Assembly (NCBI GenBank): GCA_040757295.1
Contig: JBFLXH010000019.1
Coordinates: 1 to 47,828 of the forward strand
From: JAGXSE01 sp040757295
Lineage (GTDB): Bacteria; Bacillota; PH28-bin88
Direction: 5' to 3'
Length of the DNA: 47,828 nucleotides
In this document: in pieces, positions 1 through 8,259 of the stretch
Numbering within the stretch: the first letter of the stretch is position 1
How the letters are laid out: each line of letters opens with the position of its first letter
Notes under the pieces: generated by a model
Database searches by the model: none
The model's input: the letters and a program-made list of their open reading frames with translations, nothing else
Told to the model about the DNA's origin: nothing
Program-made: the position numbers and the translations under genes

Positions 1-12
1 GATATCCAAATT

Positions 13-125
<113 letters not shown>

Positions 126-133
126 ATGTTTTT

Positions 134-168
134 AACACCTCAAGGAGTTGTCCTTGGGGTGTTTTGTT
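134..168 (+). terminator. Intrinsic terminator of the rRNA operon
   Basis: An 11-13 bp stem (AACACCTCAAGGA with TCCTTGGGGTGTT) closes on a GTTG loop and is followed by a T-rich run, starting ten bases after the 5S gene. Confidence 0.9.
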
Positions 169-257
169 ATGCAGGATAAAGCCAAACCAAGCCGAATAGG
201 TCTGTAAGAGGTGTTTGGTAAATCAGCCCTATTTTTTTTCAGAAAGGAAAGGTCGTG

Positions 258-659
258 ATGTATTTCCCCTCGAAGCGAGATGCTTGGTTGGGCTTTGTGG
301 TTTGGTTTAGTACCACCGGGCCTCTTGTAGTATTCCTTTGGAAGTCTATATGGTTTGCAGTACTGATCATGATTCCTGTCGTTACCTTTACAGGTTGGCT
401 ATGGTTCAGAACAGGTTATACCGTTACCGAGTCAGAATTACGAGTTCAGTGCGGTCCGTTTTTGTGGGTTATTCCGCTTGGAAAGATCCGTAAAATAAGA
501 AGGACACGCAACCTTGTCTCCTCTGCCGCCCTCTCGTTGGACCGGTTGGAGATCCGATACGGGAAGTATAATAACCTTATCTGGATTTCCCCGATTAATG
601 AGGACGTTTTTCTGGATCTGCTCAGGAAAAGCTGCCCTCAAGCAGACATCACAAGGTAA
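258..659 (+). CDS. Small membrane protein with bacterial PH domain
   Basis: This 133-residue protein begins with FPSKRDAWLG, followed by two closely spaced hydrophobic segments (about residues 12-50). A soluble C-terminal half then holds the pattern YTVTESELRVQCGPF..VIPLGKIRKIRRTRN. This layout (two membrane helices, then a PH-like fold starting at a Tyr-x-hydrophobic-Thr-x-x-x-Leu strand) matches the family once called DUF1200, now bPH_4; the role is unknown. A GTG at 255 precedes the ATG at 258; the ATG is preferred because the purine-rich AAAGGAAAGG at 243-252 is better spaced from it. It stands alone between the rRNA operon and a pseudogene. Confidence 0.8.
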   Translation: MYFPSKRDAWLGFVVWFSTTGPLVVFLWKSIWFAVLIMIPVVTFTGWLWFRTGYTVTESELRVQCGPFLWVIPLGKIRKIRRTRNLVSSAALSLDRLEIRYGKYNNLIWISPINEDVFLDLLRKSCPQADITR

Positions 660-685
660 CGGGTTTCCATGCATCGGAGGTTTTT

Positions 686-1060
686 ATGAAACCGCGATTT
701 GTTGGTACTGGCTGCGTTAATTAAAGGCTTTAATTCTTTAACAAGCAGGCCGAAGCGGCAGTGGACAGCGCCCAGGATAAGGTTGACCGAATTGAACATC
801 TGGTTGAAGAAGCCGTTGCCCCGCTGCAGGACCTGGAAGCTGCCCGCCTGGAATTGGCCGGCAAAAAAGCCCACCTGAAAATCTTGCAAGAAGACTTAGC
901 CTTGCTGGAGGGTGGCGAAAGAGCTGAAACCATTCAAGTGTTAGAAGCTCGCCTGCGTCAGGTTGAATTAGCCTTAGCTCTAGCCCGGGAGGACCTCCAG
1001 GCGGCTACCTTAGTAGCGCCCACCGACGGGACAGTATTAAAGGTCTCGGTAGAGCCGCCT
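686..1060 (+). pseudogene. Remnant of an HlyD-family membrane fusion protein
   Basis: An ATG at 686 behind a GGAGG (676-680) opens a frame MKPRFVGTGCVN that stops after 12 codons. After a second stop, the same frame continues as KQAEAAVDSAQDKVDRIEHL and a long alpha-helical hairpin rich in Ala, Leu and Glu. It ends in LVAPTDGTVLKVSVEP, the typical second half of the lipoyl/barrel-sandwich motif of HlyD/RND-type adaptor subunits of exporters. The rest of the lipoyl half, the barrel and the C-terminus are missing, and the frame runs on into the next gene. It is a decayed gene with internal deletion and in-frame stops, so an automatic call joining it to the downstream dehydrogenase would be wrong. 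Confidence 0.75.
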
Positions 1061-1156
1061 TGCCCATCTGCCCCAACTTTCAACCACCCCAGCGGTTTGC
1101 ATATCTTTCCGTTAACCTGGCATATTAAGCTCATCAATTTCAGGAGGTTTGGCGCA

Positions 1157-2131
1157 ATGAAAAGATGGAATGTTTATGTCACCCGGCTATTGCCCCAGCC
1201 AGCCATGGACCTGTTAGCCCAGCACTGTGAAATTGAAGTAAATCCTGAAGATCGGGTACTAACCAGAGAGGAACTATTGGAAAAGGTGCGGGGCAGGGAT
1301 GCCGTAATCCCTCTGTTGACAGATACCATTGATGCTGAGGTGTTGGATGTGGCAAAAGGAGCCAAGATTTTTGCCAACTACGCCGTTGGCTTCAATAATA
1401 TCGATATTCCGGCGGCAACTGCCCGGGGTATCCTGGTGAGCAACACCCCTGGGGTACTAACTGATGCAACCGCCGACATGGCCTGGGCCCTCCTGATGGC
1501 AGCTGCCCGTCGGGTGGTGGAAGGGGATAAGTTCACCAGGGCAGGCAGGTTTAAAGGATGGGGGCCTATGATGCTATTAGGGCAGGAGGTTACCGGCAAG
1601 ACCTTGGGGATTATCGGGGGTGGCCGGATTGGCAGCGAGTTTGCCTTGAGGGCTAAGGGGTTCCGAATGCGGATTATTTATACCGATATCCAGCCAAACC
1701 CGGCGATGGAGGCTGAAACAGGGGCTTTATTTGTTGATAAAGAGACTCTGTTAAGGGAAGCGGATTTTGTTGCCCTGCACGTGCCCCTTACTCCGGAGAC
1801 CCACCACCTGATCAGCGAAAAAGATTTTAAAATGATGAAAAATACTGCTGTCCTGGTCAACACATCCCGGGGGCCGGTGGTGGACGAAATTGCCCTAGTT
1901 AAAGCATTGAAGGAGGGCGAGATCTGGGCAGCCGGGCTGGATGTGTATGAATGGGAACCAGAAATAACACCAGACCTATTGGAATTGGATAATGTAATCC
2001 TGTTACCCCATATTGCCAGCGCCACTTTCGAAACCAGGACAAAAATGGGTATCATTGCAGTGGAAAATGTCCTGGCGGCCATGCGGGGGGAACTGCCCCC
2101 CAACTGCTTGAACCCGGAGGCCAAGAAATAA
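1157..2131 (+). CDS. D-2-hydroxyacid dehydrogenase (glyoxylate/hydroxypyruvate reductase type)
   Basis: Predicted NAD(P)-dependent reductase of 2-oxoacids such as glyoxylate or hydroxypyruvate; cytoplasmic, 324 residues, the usual family length. The N-terminus MKRWNVYVTRLLPQPAMDLL resembles the GyaR/glycerate dehydrogenase branch. The Rossmann motif GIIGGGRIG lies near residue 154, the catalytic Arg is in VNTSRGPVVDE (about 238), the Glu is near 267, and the catalytic His is in LLPHIAS (about 285). The start is the ATG at 1157, which has AGGAGGT at 1142-1148. The open frame extends upstream to 761, but that part is an unrelated HlyD remnant. No pathway partners adjoin it, so the physiological substrate is not known. 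Confidence 0.9.
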   Translation: MKRWNVYVTRLLPQPAMDLLAQHCEIEVNPEDRVLTREELLEKVRGRDAVIPLLTDTIDAEVLDVAKGAKIFANYAVGFNNIDIPAATARGILVSNTPGVLTDATADMAWALLMAAARRVVEGDKFTRAGRFKGWGPMMLLGQEVTGKTLGIIGGGRIGSEFALRAKGFRMRIIYTDIQPNPAMEAETGALFVDKETLLREADFVALHVPLTPETHHLISEKDFKMMKNTAVLVNTSRGPVVDEIALVKALKEGEIWAAGLDVYEWEPEITPDLLELDNVILLPHIASATFETRTKMGIIAVENVLAAMRGELPPNCLNPEAKK

Positions 2132-2230
2132 CTTAATTTAATTTATCCCCGTCTATTCCATTTCTTTTCTCATGGTAACATGCATATATAACTTACAGGA
2201 ATTAAGCAAAAAGCAGGAGGATGCGTAGAG

Positions 2231-3217
2231 TTGCTTTTGAGACGGAAATGGCTTTTTCTTATATTAATTGCAGTTGGATTTTTTGTATTGGCCACGGCAA
2301 GCTGGCCAAGGATTTCTCATCCTAGCGCAGTTTTTAAGGATGAAACCTGTGGTCCCCATACGGACAGCTTCATCCACGAGCGGGTGCTGGAGTTCACCAG
2401 ACCACCAATGGCCGGACCCGATGTGGAAGAGGTGCAAAAAAGACTGCGGGACTTGGGGTTTTCGGTTGGGGAAATAGATGGGGTGTATGGGCCAAGGACT
2501 GTTGCCAGTGTTAAACGCTTTCAGGCGGAAAGTGGTTTGGCCCCAACAGGTGTAGTGGATATCGCCACACTGAAAAAGCTGGGTGAAGGTTGTGCTCCCC
2601 AGTGGAAGCCACCGGCAAAACCGCCCCAAGGAAAGCTAACCATAAAAATTGATATCAATACCAGGACCCTGGCCGTATATGCCGATGGCCAAGAATATTA
2701 TACTTTTCCTGTTTCCGTAGGGACACCTAGAACACCAACACCCGTAGGCAACTTCCGGGTTATTGACAAAGGAAAGTGGCGGGGCCAGTTTGGCGGGTAC
2801 TGGTTGGGCTTTAATGTTTCCTGGGGGAAATACGGCATTCACGGTACCAACCATCCATGGACAATCGGCGAGGCTGCTTCAGAGGGCTGCTTGCGCATGT
2901 TCAACGAGCATGTGGCCACCCTATATAAATGGATTAAGGTGGGTACTCCGGTGGAAATAACAGGCTTGCCGCCTGGCCGCATCCTGTTGAAAGGCGACCG
3001 GGGTTATGATGTGGCAATTGTCCAGCAGAAACTAATCGAGAAAGGCTTTTTGAGCGGTTCCCCTGATGGCTATTTTGGCCCTGCTACCCTTAATGCGGTG
3101 GTGAAGCTGCAAAAGAAACATAAGCTGTACCCCGATGGTACAATTGGGCCGAAGATATATGAATTGCTGGAAATTGAGATTGACAGGGAGCAAGGTAAAG
3201 CTACTCCATTCATGTAG
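2231..3217 (+). CDS. L,D-transpeptidase (YkuD) with two peptidoglycan-binding domains
   Basis: Cell-envelope enzyme expected to form 3-3 or related crosslinks in peptidoglycan, or to attach to spore cortex. Residues 6-24 form a signal anchor. A PG_binding_1 repeat lies at about 60-115 (DVEEVQKRLRDLGF ... DGVYGPRTVASVKRFQ). The YkuD catalytic domain covers about 132-245 with the signature HGTNHP...SEGCLRM (His near 203, nucleophile Cys near 220). A second PG_binding_1 repeat is at about 255-312. The start is TTG at 2231 with an AGGAGG ten bases upstream; an ATG at 2221 is in another frame that soon stops. It is monocistronic, followed by two hairpins. Confidence 0.92.
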   Translation: MLLRRKWLFLILIAVGFFVLATASWPRISHPSAVFKDETCGPHTDSFIHERVLEFTRPPMAGPDVEEVQKRLRDLGFSVGEIDGVYGPRTVASVKRFQAESGLAPTGVVDIATLKKLGEGCAPQWKPPAKPPQGKLTIKIDINTRTLAVYADGQEYYTFPVSVGTPRTPTPVGNFRVIDKGKWRGQFGGYWLGFNVSWGKYGIHGTNHPWTIGEAASEGCLRMFNEHVATLYKWIKVGTPVEITGLPPGRILLKGDRGYDVAIVQQKLIEKGFLSGSPDGYFGPATLNAVVKLQKKHKLYPDGTIGPKIYELLEIEIDREQGKATPFM

Positions 3218-3236
3218 TTGAGCTTGTACCCCGCCC

Positions 3237-3285
3237 AAGAAAGGCGTTACTATCGCCTTCCGCGATTAGCTGAAACGCCTTTCTT
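3237..3285. terminator. Compound inverted repeat after the L,D-transpeptidase gene
   Basis: A perfect 12-bp stem, AAGAAAGGCGTT (3237-3248) with AACGCCTTTCTT (3274-3285), encloses a smaller hairpin ATCGC/GCGAT (3252-3266). It is likely an RNA end-structure or a bidirectional terminator; no long T-run follows. Confidence 0.5.
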
Positions 3286-3327
3286 GTCTGCTAGGGGCTG
3301 CTGCCCCGTGCGGGAGACTTGATAAAC

Positions 3328-3368
3328 AAAAATCCCTCTTCCTCCATTTCGGAGGGAGGGATTTTTTA
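3328..3368 (+). terminator. Intrinsic terminator
   Basis: The stem AAATCCCTC..CCTCC pairs with GGAGGGAGGGATTT across an ATTTC loop and is followed by six T residues. It lies 110 bp after the L,D-transpeptidase stop. Confidence 0.85.
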
Positions 3369-3369
3369 G

Positions 3370-3681
3370 AAATACACCATAATTAAATTACTTGGGTACC
3401 AGGTGCCATTGGGTAAAGTTTTTATGATAGCCTGCGGCTCAAAGAGCCATGAATGGTTTATTATCGGCGGTTTCTTATTAGGTCAAAACCGTAGGAGGTC
3501 TTGGGCAGTTACAATTAATCCCCATGTCAGGCTGAGCAATGCCAGAACCGAAAAGAAAATATCTCTTGAAAAAAGAGTGTTGCCGGACATCATGCCTCAA
3601 CCCCTTAAAAAACTTTCTACTACCAAATACGCTTCTGGCCAGGGTTTTCTTGCATGAAATCCCGGAAAAAAGGAATAATTT
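3370..3681. other. Intergenic stretch without a recognised gene
   Basis: About 310 bp between the L,D-transpeptidase terminator and the convergent dehydrogenase gene. Short open frames occur, but none has a convincing ribosome site or recognisable product. No strong hairpin with a T-run, tRNA or repeat was seen. Confidence 0.5.
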
Positions 3682-4446
3682 TTATCTTCCCATCCAACCC
3701 CCGTCCACCAGGAGAATACTACCGTGCATATAGTTGGAAGCTTTGGAGGCCAGAAATACCACTGCCCCTTTTAGGTCCTTCGGGTCACCCCATCGGCCGG
3801 CTGGTATTCTTTCCAGGATGCTCTTATTTCTCTTTTCGTCTACCCGGATGCCCTCAGTAACGTTTGTTACAAAATAGCCAGGCGCTATGGCATTGACATT
3901 AATGCCTAATGGGGCCCACTCGTTTGCCAATGCTTTTGTTAAGGAGGCTACGGCTCCTTTGCTGGCGGCATAGGAAGGAACCAGAATGCCTCCCTGGAAA
4001 GAGAGAAGAGAAGCAGTATTAATGATTTTTCCCCCTTCGCCTTGCCTAAGCATCTGTCTGGCTGCTGCTTGGCTTAAAAAAAACACGGTTTTAGCATTAA
4101 GATTAAGGATATCATCCCAGTCTTGTTCAGTGAAATCAATTGCAGGGGTGCGCCTGATGCTGCCGGCATTATTCACCAGGATATCCAGCCTGCCAAAATG
4201 GTCTACAGTCTGGTTAATGATCCTGACTGCACTTGATTGGTTGGTCAGGTCAACTTTGAGGGCCAAAGACCTCCGTCCAACGGCCTCAATGGCAGCTACT
4301 GTTTCATCCAGGGCATGAGAATTGCCTGTTATGGCAACATCTGCACCGGCTTCCGCTAATCCCACTGCCATGGCTTGGCCTAAACCAGTGCTGGCTCCGG
4401 TGACGATAGCCACCTTCCCCTCAAGTTTAAAATCATCCAAAATCAA
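3682..4446 (-). CDS. kduD: Short-chain dehydrogenase, KduD-like (2-dehydro-3-deoxy-D-gluconate 5-dehydrogenase type)
   Basis: NAD-dependent SDR oxidoreductase of 254 residues. The cofactor motif TGASTGLGQAMA is at about 16-27, NNAG at about 91-94, and the catalytic Ser/Tyr/Lys are in NTASLLS...PSYAASKGAV. Features of the KduD branch are FTEQDWDDILNLNAKTVFF, RNKSILERIPAGRWG and the C-terminal ILLVDGGWMGR. KduD acts in hexuronate/pectin breakdown, but no kduI or other uronate gene adjoins it, so the substrate is inferred from resemblance only. The start is TTG at 4446 with GGAGG 11 bases upstream. Confidence 0.82.
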   Translation of the reverse strand: MILDDFKLEGKVAIVTGASTGLGQAMAVGLAEAGADVAITGNSHALDETVAAIEAVGRRSLALKVDLTNQSSAVRIINQTVDHFGRLDILVNNAGSIRRTPAIDFTEQDWDDILNLNAKTVFFLSQAAARQMLRQGEGGKIINTASLLSFQGGILVPSYAASKGAVASLTKALANEWAPLGINVNAIAPGYFVTNVTEGIRVDEKRNKSILERIPAGRWGDPKDLKGAVVFLASKASNYMHGSILLVDGGWMGR

Positions 4447-4577
4447 ATTCCAGCCGCCTCCTTGCTGCAGGTATTAGTTTATTTATGCTGTTCGCTTCCT
4501 AATTTCTAATTCGCCAGTTTAGGCCGTTTTCCTGGCAAATAGGTTATTCAGCCAAAAAATTCCCAGCCAGATGCTAA

Positions 4578-4605
4578 TTGACAAACTTGTCTGGCCTGCT
4601 ATAAT
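4578..4605 (+). promoter_or_regulatory. Sigma-A promoter of tRNA-Asn
   Basis: TTGACA at 4578-4583 and TATAAT at 4600-4605 are separated by 16 bp and lie 28 bp before the tRNA. Confidence 0.8.
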
Positions 4606-4632
4606 AAATGTTGTCGGTGAAAAAAATTATAT

Positions 4633-4707
4633 TCCTCGGTAGCTCAATGGTAGAGCACCCGGCTGTTAACCGGGTGGTTGCAGGTTCGAGTCCTGCCCGG
4701 GGAGCCA
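4633..4707 (+). tRNA. tRNA-Asn (anticodon GTT)
   Basis: 75 nt with encoded CCA. The acceptor TCCTCGG pairs with CCGGGGA (one G-U). The anticodon loop CTGTTAA lies in a CCCGG/CCGGG stem, and the T arm is GCAGG-TTCGAGT-CCTGC. Confidence 0.96.
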
Positions 4708-4721
4708 ATTATACAATCAAG

Positions 4722-4748
4722 ACTTCCGGTTCCTCCGGAGGTTGTTTT
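4722..4748 (+). terminator. Terminator of tRNA-Asn
   Basis: ACTTCCGG pairs with CCGGAGGT (one G-U) and is followed by TGTTTTG. Confidence 0.75.
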
Positions 4749-4798
4749 GTTTCTTTGCATTTATTTCATTTATTTTTTTCAAAGCGTTTGCTTAAAGG

Positions 4799-5230
4799 GT
4801 GGTGCTGAACATAGGGTATCAAGCATTGATTATTAGAGGCTGCCGCAAAGGCTTTGATATGACTCTGGATTTGGCCAAGACCATTGTGCCGGTATTCATC
4901 TTTGTTACTTTTTTAAAACATACTCCGGTATTGCCCTGGCTGGCCCGATTGGTAGAGCCCTTGATGGGATTAATGGGGCTCCCTGGAGAAGCATCTCTTG
5001 CCCTGGTTTTTGGCATGGGTGTTAGTTTCTATGCCGGTTTGGGCGCCATCGTCTCCCTGGATCTTACTGCAAAACAAATGACAGTGATTGGCTCAGTGCT
5101 CTTGATTGCCCATAGTCTACCGGTGGAAACAGCAGTCAGTAAAAAGACTGGGGTTGCTGCCATTCCCTTGTTGGCAATGCGAATGGGTCTGGCCTTTTTG
5201 TGCGGAATCGGGCTCAACCTGATAATCTAG
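4799..5230 (+). CDS. Nucleoside-recognition (Gate) domain membrane protein, first of a pair
   Basis: 143 residues, largely hydrophobic, with about four membrane segments. The pattern LDLAKTIVPVFIFVTFLK followed by LPGEASLALVFGMGVSFYAGLGAI is that of the Gate/nucleoside recognition family, the fold found in SpmA/SpmB and in the core of FeoB and CNT transporters. The transported or sensed substrate is unknown. A second Gate protein follows after 16 bp, and the two probably assemble as two halves of one membrane unit. The GTG at 4799 is a weak start with poor Shine-Dalgarno; GTG 4802 is equally possible, while ATG 4859 would remove conserved residues. Confidence 0.78.
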   Translation: MVLNIGYQALIIRGCRKGFDMTLDLAKTIVPVFIFVTFLKHTPVLPWLARLVEPLMGLMGLPGEASLALVFGMGVSFYAGLGAIVSLDLTAKQMTVIGSVLLIAHSLPVETAVSKKTGVAAIPLLAMRMGLAFLCGIGLNLII

Positions 5231-5246
5231 CGGGAGGGACAATCTG

Positions 5247-5732
5247 ATGCCATTTTTGGAAATCCTGGTTGAAGCCCTAAAAGGCAGCCTTTCTACCATT
5301 TGGAAAATAGCCGTATTTGTCATCCCTCTGATGGTATTGATGGAATTTTTAAAAGAGGCAAACTTAATTGACCGTCTAGCGGACATCACGGCGCCTTTTG
5401 CCAGGGTACTTGGCATGAGCAAAGAAGCCTCCATGCCCTTGATGGTGGGGTTAATATTTGGCCTTACATACGGGGCGGGTTTAATTATCCAGGCTGCCCG
5501 AGAAGGCAAAATGACCAAAAAGGACTTGTACCTCTTAAATGCCTTTTTGGTAGTGTGCCACGCAATTTTTGAAGATACCGCTGTTTTTGCTGCAATAGGC
5601 GCCCATGCCTTGATCATGTTTATTGTCCGCTTGGGATTAGCTGTAATTGTAACTTTAATCTTGGCCCGCTATTGGCGTGGAAGTGAGCAGGCTTTGGGTA
5701 GTCTCGGGAAAATTAAACCTTTATCTTCTTAA
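5247..5732 (+). CDS. Nucleoside-recognition (Gate) domain membrane protein, second of a pair
   Basis: 161 residues with four or more membrane segments. EALKGSLSTIWKIAVFVIPLMVLMEFLKEA and MSKEASMPLMVGLIFGLTYGAGL repeat the pattern of its upstream partner, as expected for an ancient duplicated half-transporter. The ATG at 5247 has GGGAGGGAC seven bases upstream. It is co-transcribed with the preceding gene and ends at a strong terminator. Function unassigned; the lengths are shorter than SpmA or SpmB, so those names are not used. Confidence 0.8.
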   Translation: MPFLEILVEALKGSLSTIWKIAVFVIPLMVLMEFLKEANLIDRLADITAPFARVLGMSKEASMPLMVGLIFGLTYGAGLIIQAAREGKMTKKDLYLLNAFLVVCHAIFEDTAVFAAIGAHALIMFIVRLGLAVIVTLILARYWRGSEQALGSLGKIKPLSS

Positions 5733-5760
5733 TAAATATAAAATAGCCTGGTTGTTGTCA

Positions 5761-5787
5761 GGCCCTCGTTCGCGGGGGCCTTTTTTT
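5761..5787 (+). terminator. Intrinsic terminator of the Gate-protein pair
   Basis: GGCCCTCG and CGGGGGCC form an 8-bp stem (one G-U) on a TTCG tetraloop, followed by seven T residues. Confidence 0.95.
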
Positions 5788-5976
5788 GTGACCGCCCGGC
5801 ATGGGCGTGTAATTTAATGCTCTAAAGCCGCAAAAAACCATTAAGGCAAATTTGCGGGTTTCCCAGCCTTTTCGGGCGTTATTTAAGGGGACTGGCACCG
5901 GCGGCCTTTTTAACGAAAAACAAGGATTATTCAATTTTTTTTCGGCAAAACTATGAAAAAAAGTTTGCCGGACCCC

Positions 5977-6048
5977 TTGCAAATATAGGAAAATCGTGCA
6001 TAATAAAATTAAAGGTCAAACAAGGTCAAAAGGTCGCATAAGGTCAAG
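5977..6048 (+). promoter_or_regulatory. ctsR promoter with two tandem CtsR operators
   Basis: TTGCAA (5977-5982) and CATAAT (5999-6004) form a promoter with 16-bp spacing. Immediately downstream are four heptads GGTCAAA (6014), GGTCAAA (6024), GGTCGCA (6032) and GGTCAAG (6042). Pairs 6014-6030 and 6032-6048 each fit the CtsR heptad-3-heptad operator. The second pair is imperfect. This predicts autoregulated heat- and stress-induced expression of the operon. Confidence 0.9.
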
Positions 6049-6080
6049 GGGGATGCTGGGCTTAAGAGAGGTGAAAACGA

Positions 6081-6557
6081 GTGGGAACGCTAACTGATCA
6101 AATCGAAAGCTATTTGAAGCAGATGCTGGCTGGCAGCGGGGAAGGCCTAATCGAAATACAGCGCAGTTGGCTGGCCCAGATGTTTAGCTGTGCCCCTTCC
6201 CAGATCAATTATGTTCTAACTACCAGGTTTTCAATTGAGCAGGGATACCTGGTGGAAAGCCGCAGGGGAGGTGGCGGATATGTCCGGATTGTGCGCCTGC
6301 CCATCAATGTTCACAACGAGGAGCAGCTGCGAAAGCTCCTGGAAATCACCCTGGGGGAAAGCCTTTCCCAACAGGCCGGAGAAGGAGTTATCCAGCGTTT
6401 ATTTGAGGAAGGCCATCTGACTGACCGGGAAAGCCAAATCATGCGGGCTGCGATCAGGCGGGAAACCCTGGCCTTGGATCTGCCCCACAGGGATCTGATC
6501 AGAGCAAACTTGCTGCGAGCAATGATCCTGGCTTTATGGCAGGGTATGGACAGTTAG
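6081..6557 (+). CDS. ctsR: Transcriptional repressor CtsR
   Basis: 158-residue repressor of class III heat-shock genes. The N-terminal winged helix (about 1-70) contains the wing RRGGGGYVRI that contacts the operator. The C-terminal dimer/McsB-responsive half includes LTDRESQIMRAAIRR. It begins at GTG 6081 behind GAGAGGTG, and its own tandem operators lie 30-65 bp upstream. It is the first gene of ctsR-mcsA-mcsB-clpC, in which McsB with McsA inactivates CtsR and delivers substrates to ClpC. Confidence 0.97.
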   Translation: MGTLTDQIESYLKQMLAGSGEGLIEIQRSWLAQMFSCAPSQINYVLTTRFSIEQGYLVESRRGGGGYVRIVRLPINVHNEEQLRKLLEITLGESLSQQAGEGVIQRLFEEGHLTDRESQIMRAAIRRETLALDLPHRDLIRANLLRAMILALWQGMDS

Positions 6558-6615
6558 CAAAAAGACTGTTTTGGGCGGCGAAAGGATCACGCAATCAATT
6601 GGGAGGGTGATAATA

Positions 6616-7137
6616 ATGATGTGTCAAGAGTGCAAGCAGCGGGCGGCATCGGTGCATATCACCAAGGTTGTCAACAACAAAAAGGAGCAGCTGCACCTTT
6701 GTGAGGAATGTGCTGTAAGATACCAGCCCCAATGGGCCTTTGGGCTCGAGCCCTTTTCTATTCATAAGTTTTTGGCGGGCCTTCTGGATTATGAACCCGG
6801 GGTGGAAGACCGAAAAGAGCTGGGGGCTAGGCGGCCAGGCCAGTGTGAGGCCTGCGGCATGACCTATCACCAGTTTCAACAGGTTGGGAAAATGGGTTGT
6901 GACGAGTGTTACCGCTTTTTTGCACCTATGCTGCAGCCGTTGTTAAGGAAGGTTCATGGTGGGGTTGATCATTTAGGTAAGGTCCCTCAGCGGACCGGAG
7001 GAAAAATCCGTCACAAACAAGAGTTGGCTAGGCTGCGGGTGGAACTGCAGCAGCACATTGCCCGGGAGGAATATGAACAAGCTGCTAAGGTCCGGGATCG
7101 CATTCGCGAACTGGAACGAGAGCTTCATGAAGATTAA
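6616..7137 (+). CDS. mcsA: McsA, activator of the McsB arginine kinase
   Basis: 173 residues. Two zinc-binding Cys clusters are visible: CQEC...CEEC at about 3-34 and CEAC...CDEC at about 90-112. A C-terminal UVR motif (KQELARLRVELQQHIAREEY...DRIRELERE) probably docks to ClpC. The frame is open from 6571, but ATG 6616 has GGGAGGGTG six bases upstream and gives the family N-terminus MMCQECKQRAA; ATG 6619 is the other choice. It sits between ctsR and mcsB in the usual order. Confidence 0.95.
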   Translation: MMCQECKQRAASVHITKVVNNKKEQLHLCEECAVRYQPQWAFGLEPFSIHKFLAGLLDYEPGVEDRKELGARRPGQCEACGMTYHQFQQVGKMGCDECYRFFAPMLQPLLRKVHGGVDHLGKVPQRTGGKIRHKQELARLRVELQQHIAREEYEQAAKVRDRIRELERELHED

Positions 7138-7151
7138 GGGAGTGAATTGGG

Positions 7152-8225
7152 ATGCGAGGACGGGATATGGAAGGTAAAGGCTTTAGTAAATGGATGGAAG
7201 GGTCGGGTCCCCATTCGGATATTGTAATATCCAGCAGAATCAGACTAGCCCGTAACTTGGCTGATCTTCCTTTTCCCCATATGAGTGAGGAAGCCCAGCA
7301 ACAAGCGGTGGATGCTGTTAATAAAGCCCTGCTGGAGAGCCCCCGGGAACCGCTTCTTAGCCAATTGCGCCTGGTTAGGCTGGGGGAATTGGGCACGGTG
7401 GATCGGCAAATACTAGTAGAAAAACACCTGATCAGCCCGCAGCATGCCCAATCCGGCGGCCATAAGGCGGTGCTGCTGAACCAGGACGAAACCCTTAGTA
7501 TTATGGTCAATGAAGAGGATCACCTGCGCATCCAGTGCTTATTGCCGGCGCTGCAGCTGCATGAGGCGTGGCGTTTGACCAATGAGTTGGATAATGCCCT
7601 TGAACAACACCTTTCCTATGCCTTCAGTGAAACCATGGGGTATTTGACAACATGCCCAACTAATGTTGGCACTGGTTTGCGCGCTTCGGTTATGGTTCAC
7701 CTGCCGGCCTTGGTAATGACCAAGCAGGCTGGCAGGGTGTTGAGCGCTTTATCTCAGGTCGGTTTGGCCGTGCGTGGCTTGTATGGCGAAGGTACCGAAG
7801 CCATTGGGAACATCTTTCAAATATCTAACCAGATAACCTTAGGGCAGACTGAAGAAGAGATAATTCATAACTTGTCTGCAGTTGCAAAACAAATAATTGA
7901 CCAAGAGCGGGGCGCAAGGGAGATCTTGCTGCGGGACAGCAGGCTGCAGTTGGAAGACAGGGTTTATCGGGCTTATGGCATCCTGTCAAATGCCCGCATC
8001 ATCAGTTCCCAGGAAGCTCTTGCCCTGATGTCAGAAACCCGGCTGGGGATAGATTTGAAGCTGATCAAGGGGTTAGATGCCAGGATATTTAACGAATTAC
8101 TGCTAACTATCCAGCCAGCCTATCTGCAGAAGGCTGCCGGGGCCCAGTTGGAAGCCGGAAACCGGGATGTTAAAAGAGCTGCTTTGATCAGGCATAGCCT
8201 TGGGGAGCAAAGAAGTCAGGGATAA
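7152..8225 (+). CDS. mcsB: Protein-arginine kinase McsB
   Basis: 357-residue kinase that phosphorylates arginines, marking proteins for ClpC-ClpP and relieving CtsR repression. The phosphagen-kinase fold shows SSRIRLARNLADLPFPH near the N-terminus, IMVNEEDHLRIQ (catalytic Glu region), TCPTNVGTGLRASVMVHLP (nucleotide loop and catalytic Cys) and GEGTEAIGNIFQISNQ. It lies 14 bp after mcsA with GGGAG upstream of ATG 7152. Confidence 0.97.
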   Translation: MRGRDMEGKGFSKWMEGSGPHSDIVISSRIRLARNLADLPFPHMSEEAQQQAVDAVNKALLESPREPLLSQLRLVRLGELGTVDRQILVEKHLISPQHAQSGGHKAVLLNQDETLSIMVNEEDHLRIQCLLPALQLHEAWRLTNELDNALEQHLSYAFSETMGYLTTCPTNVGTGLRASVMVHLPALVMTKQAGRVLSALSQVGLAVRGLYGEGTEAIGNIFQISNQITLGQTEEEIIHNLSAVAKQIIDQERGAREILLRDSRLQLEDRVYRAYGILSNARIISSQEALALMSETRLGIDLKLIKGLDARIFNELLLTIQPAYLQKAAGAQLEAGNRDVKRAALIRHSLGEQRSQG

Positions 8226-8259
8226 CTAATAAAAAATTAATCTATGGGGGTGAGCCATA

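Noticed and set aside
761..2131. A single 456-residue fusion of an adaptor protein and a dehydrogenase
   Set aside because: The first part is a stop-containing HlyD relic, and the dehydrogenase has its own AGGAGGT and ATG at 1157.
3403..3657. 84-codon frame in the spacer left of the KduD-like gene
   Set aside because: Composition and lack of a ribosome site suggest chance; no motif recognised.
4799..5732. SpmA/SpmB spore maturation proteins
   Set aside because: The Gate pattern is right, but both proteins are shorter than SpmA and SpmB and lack a decisive match, so only the domain name is used.
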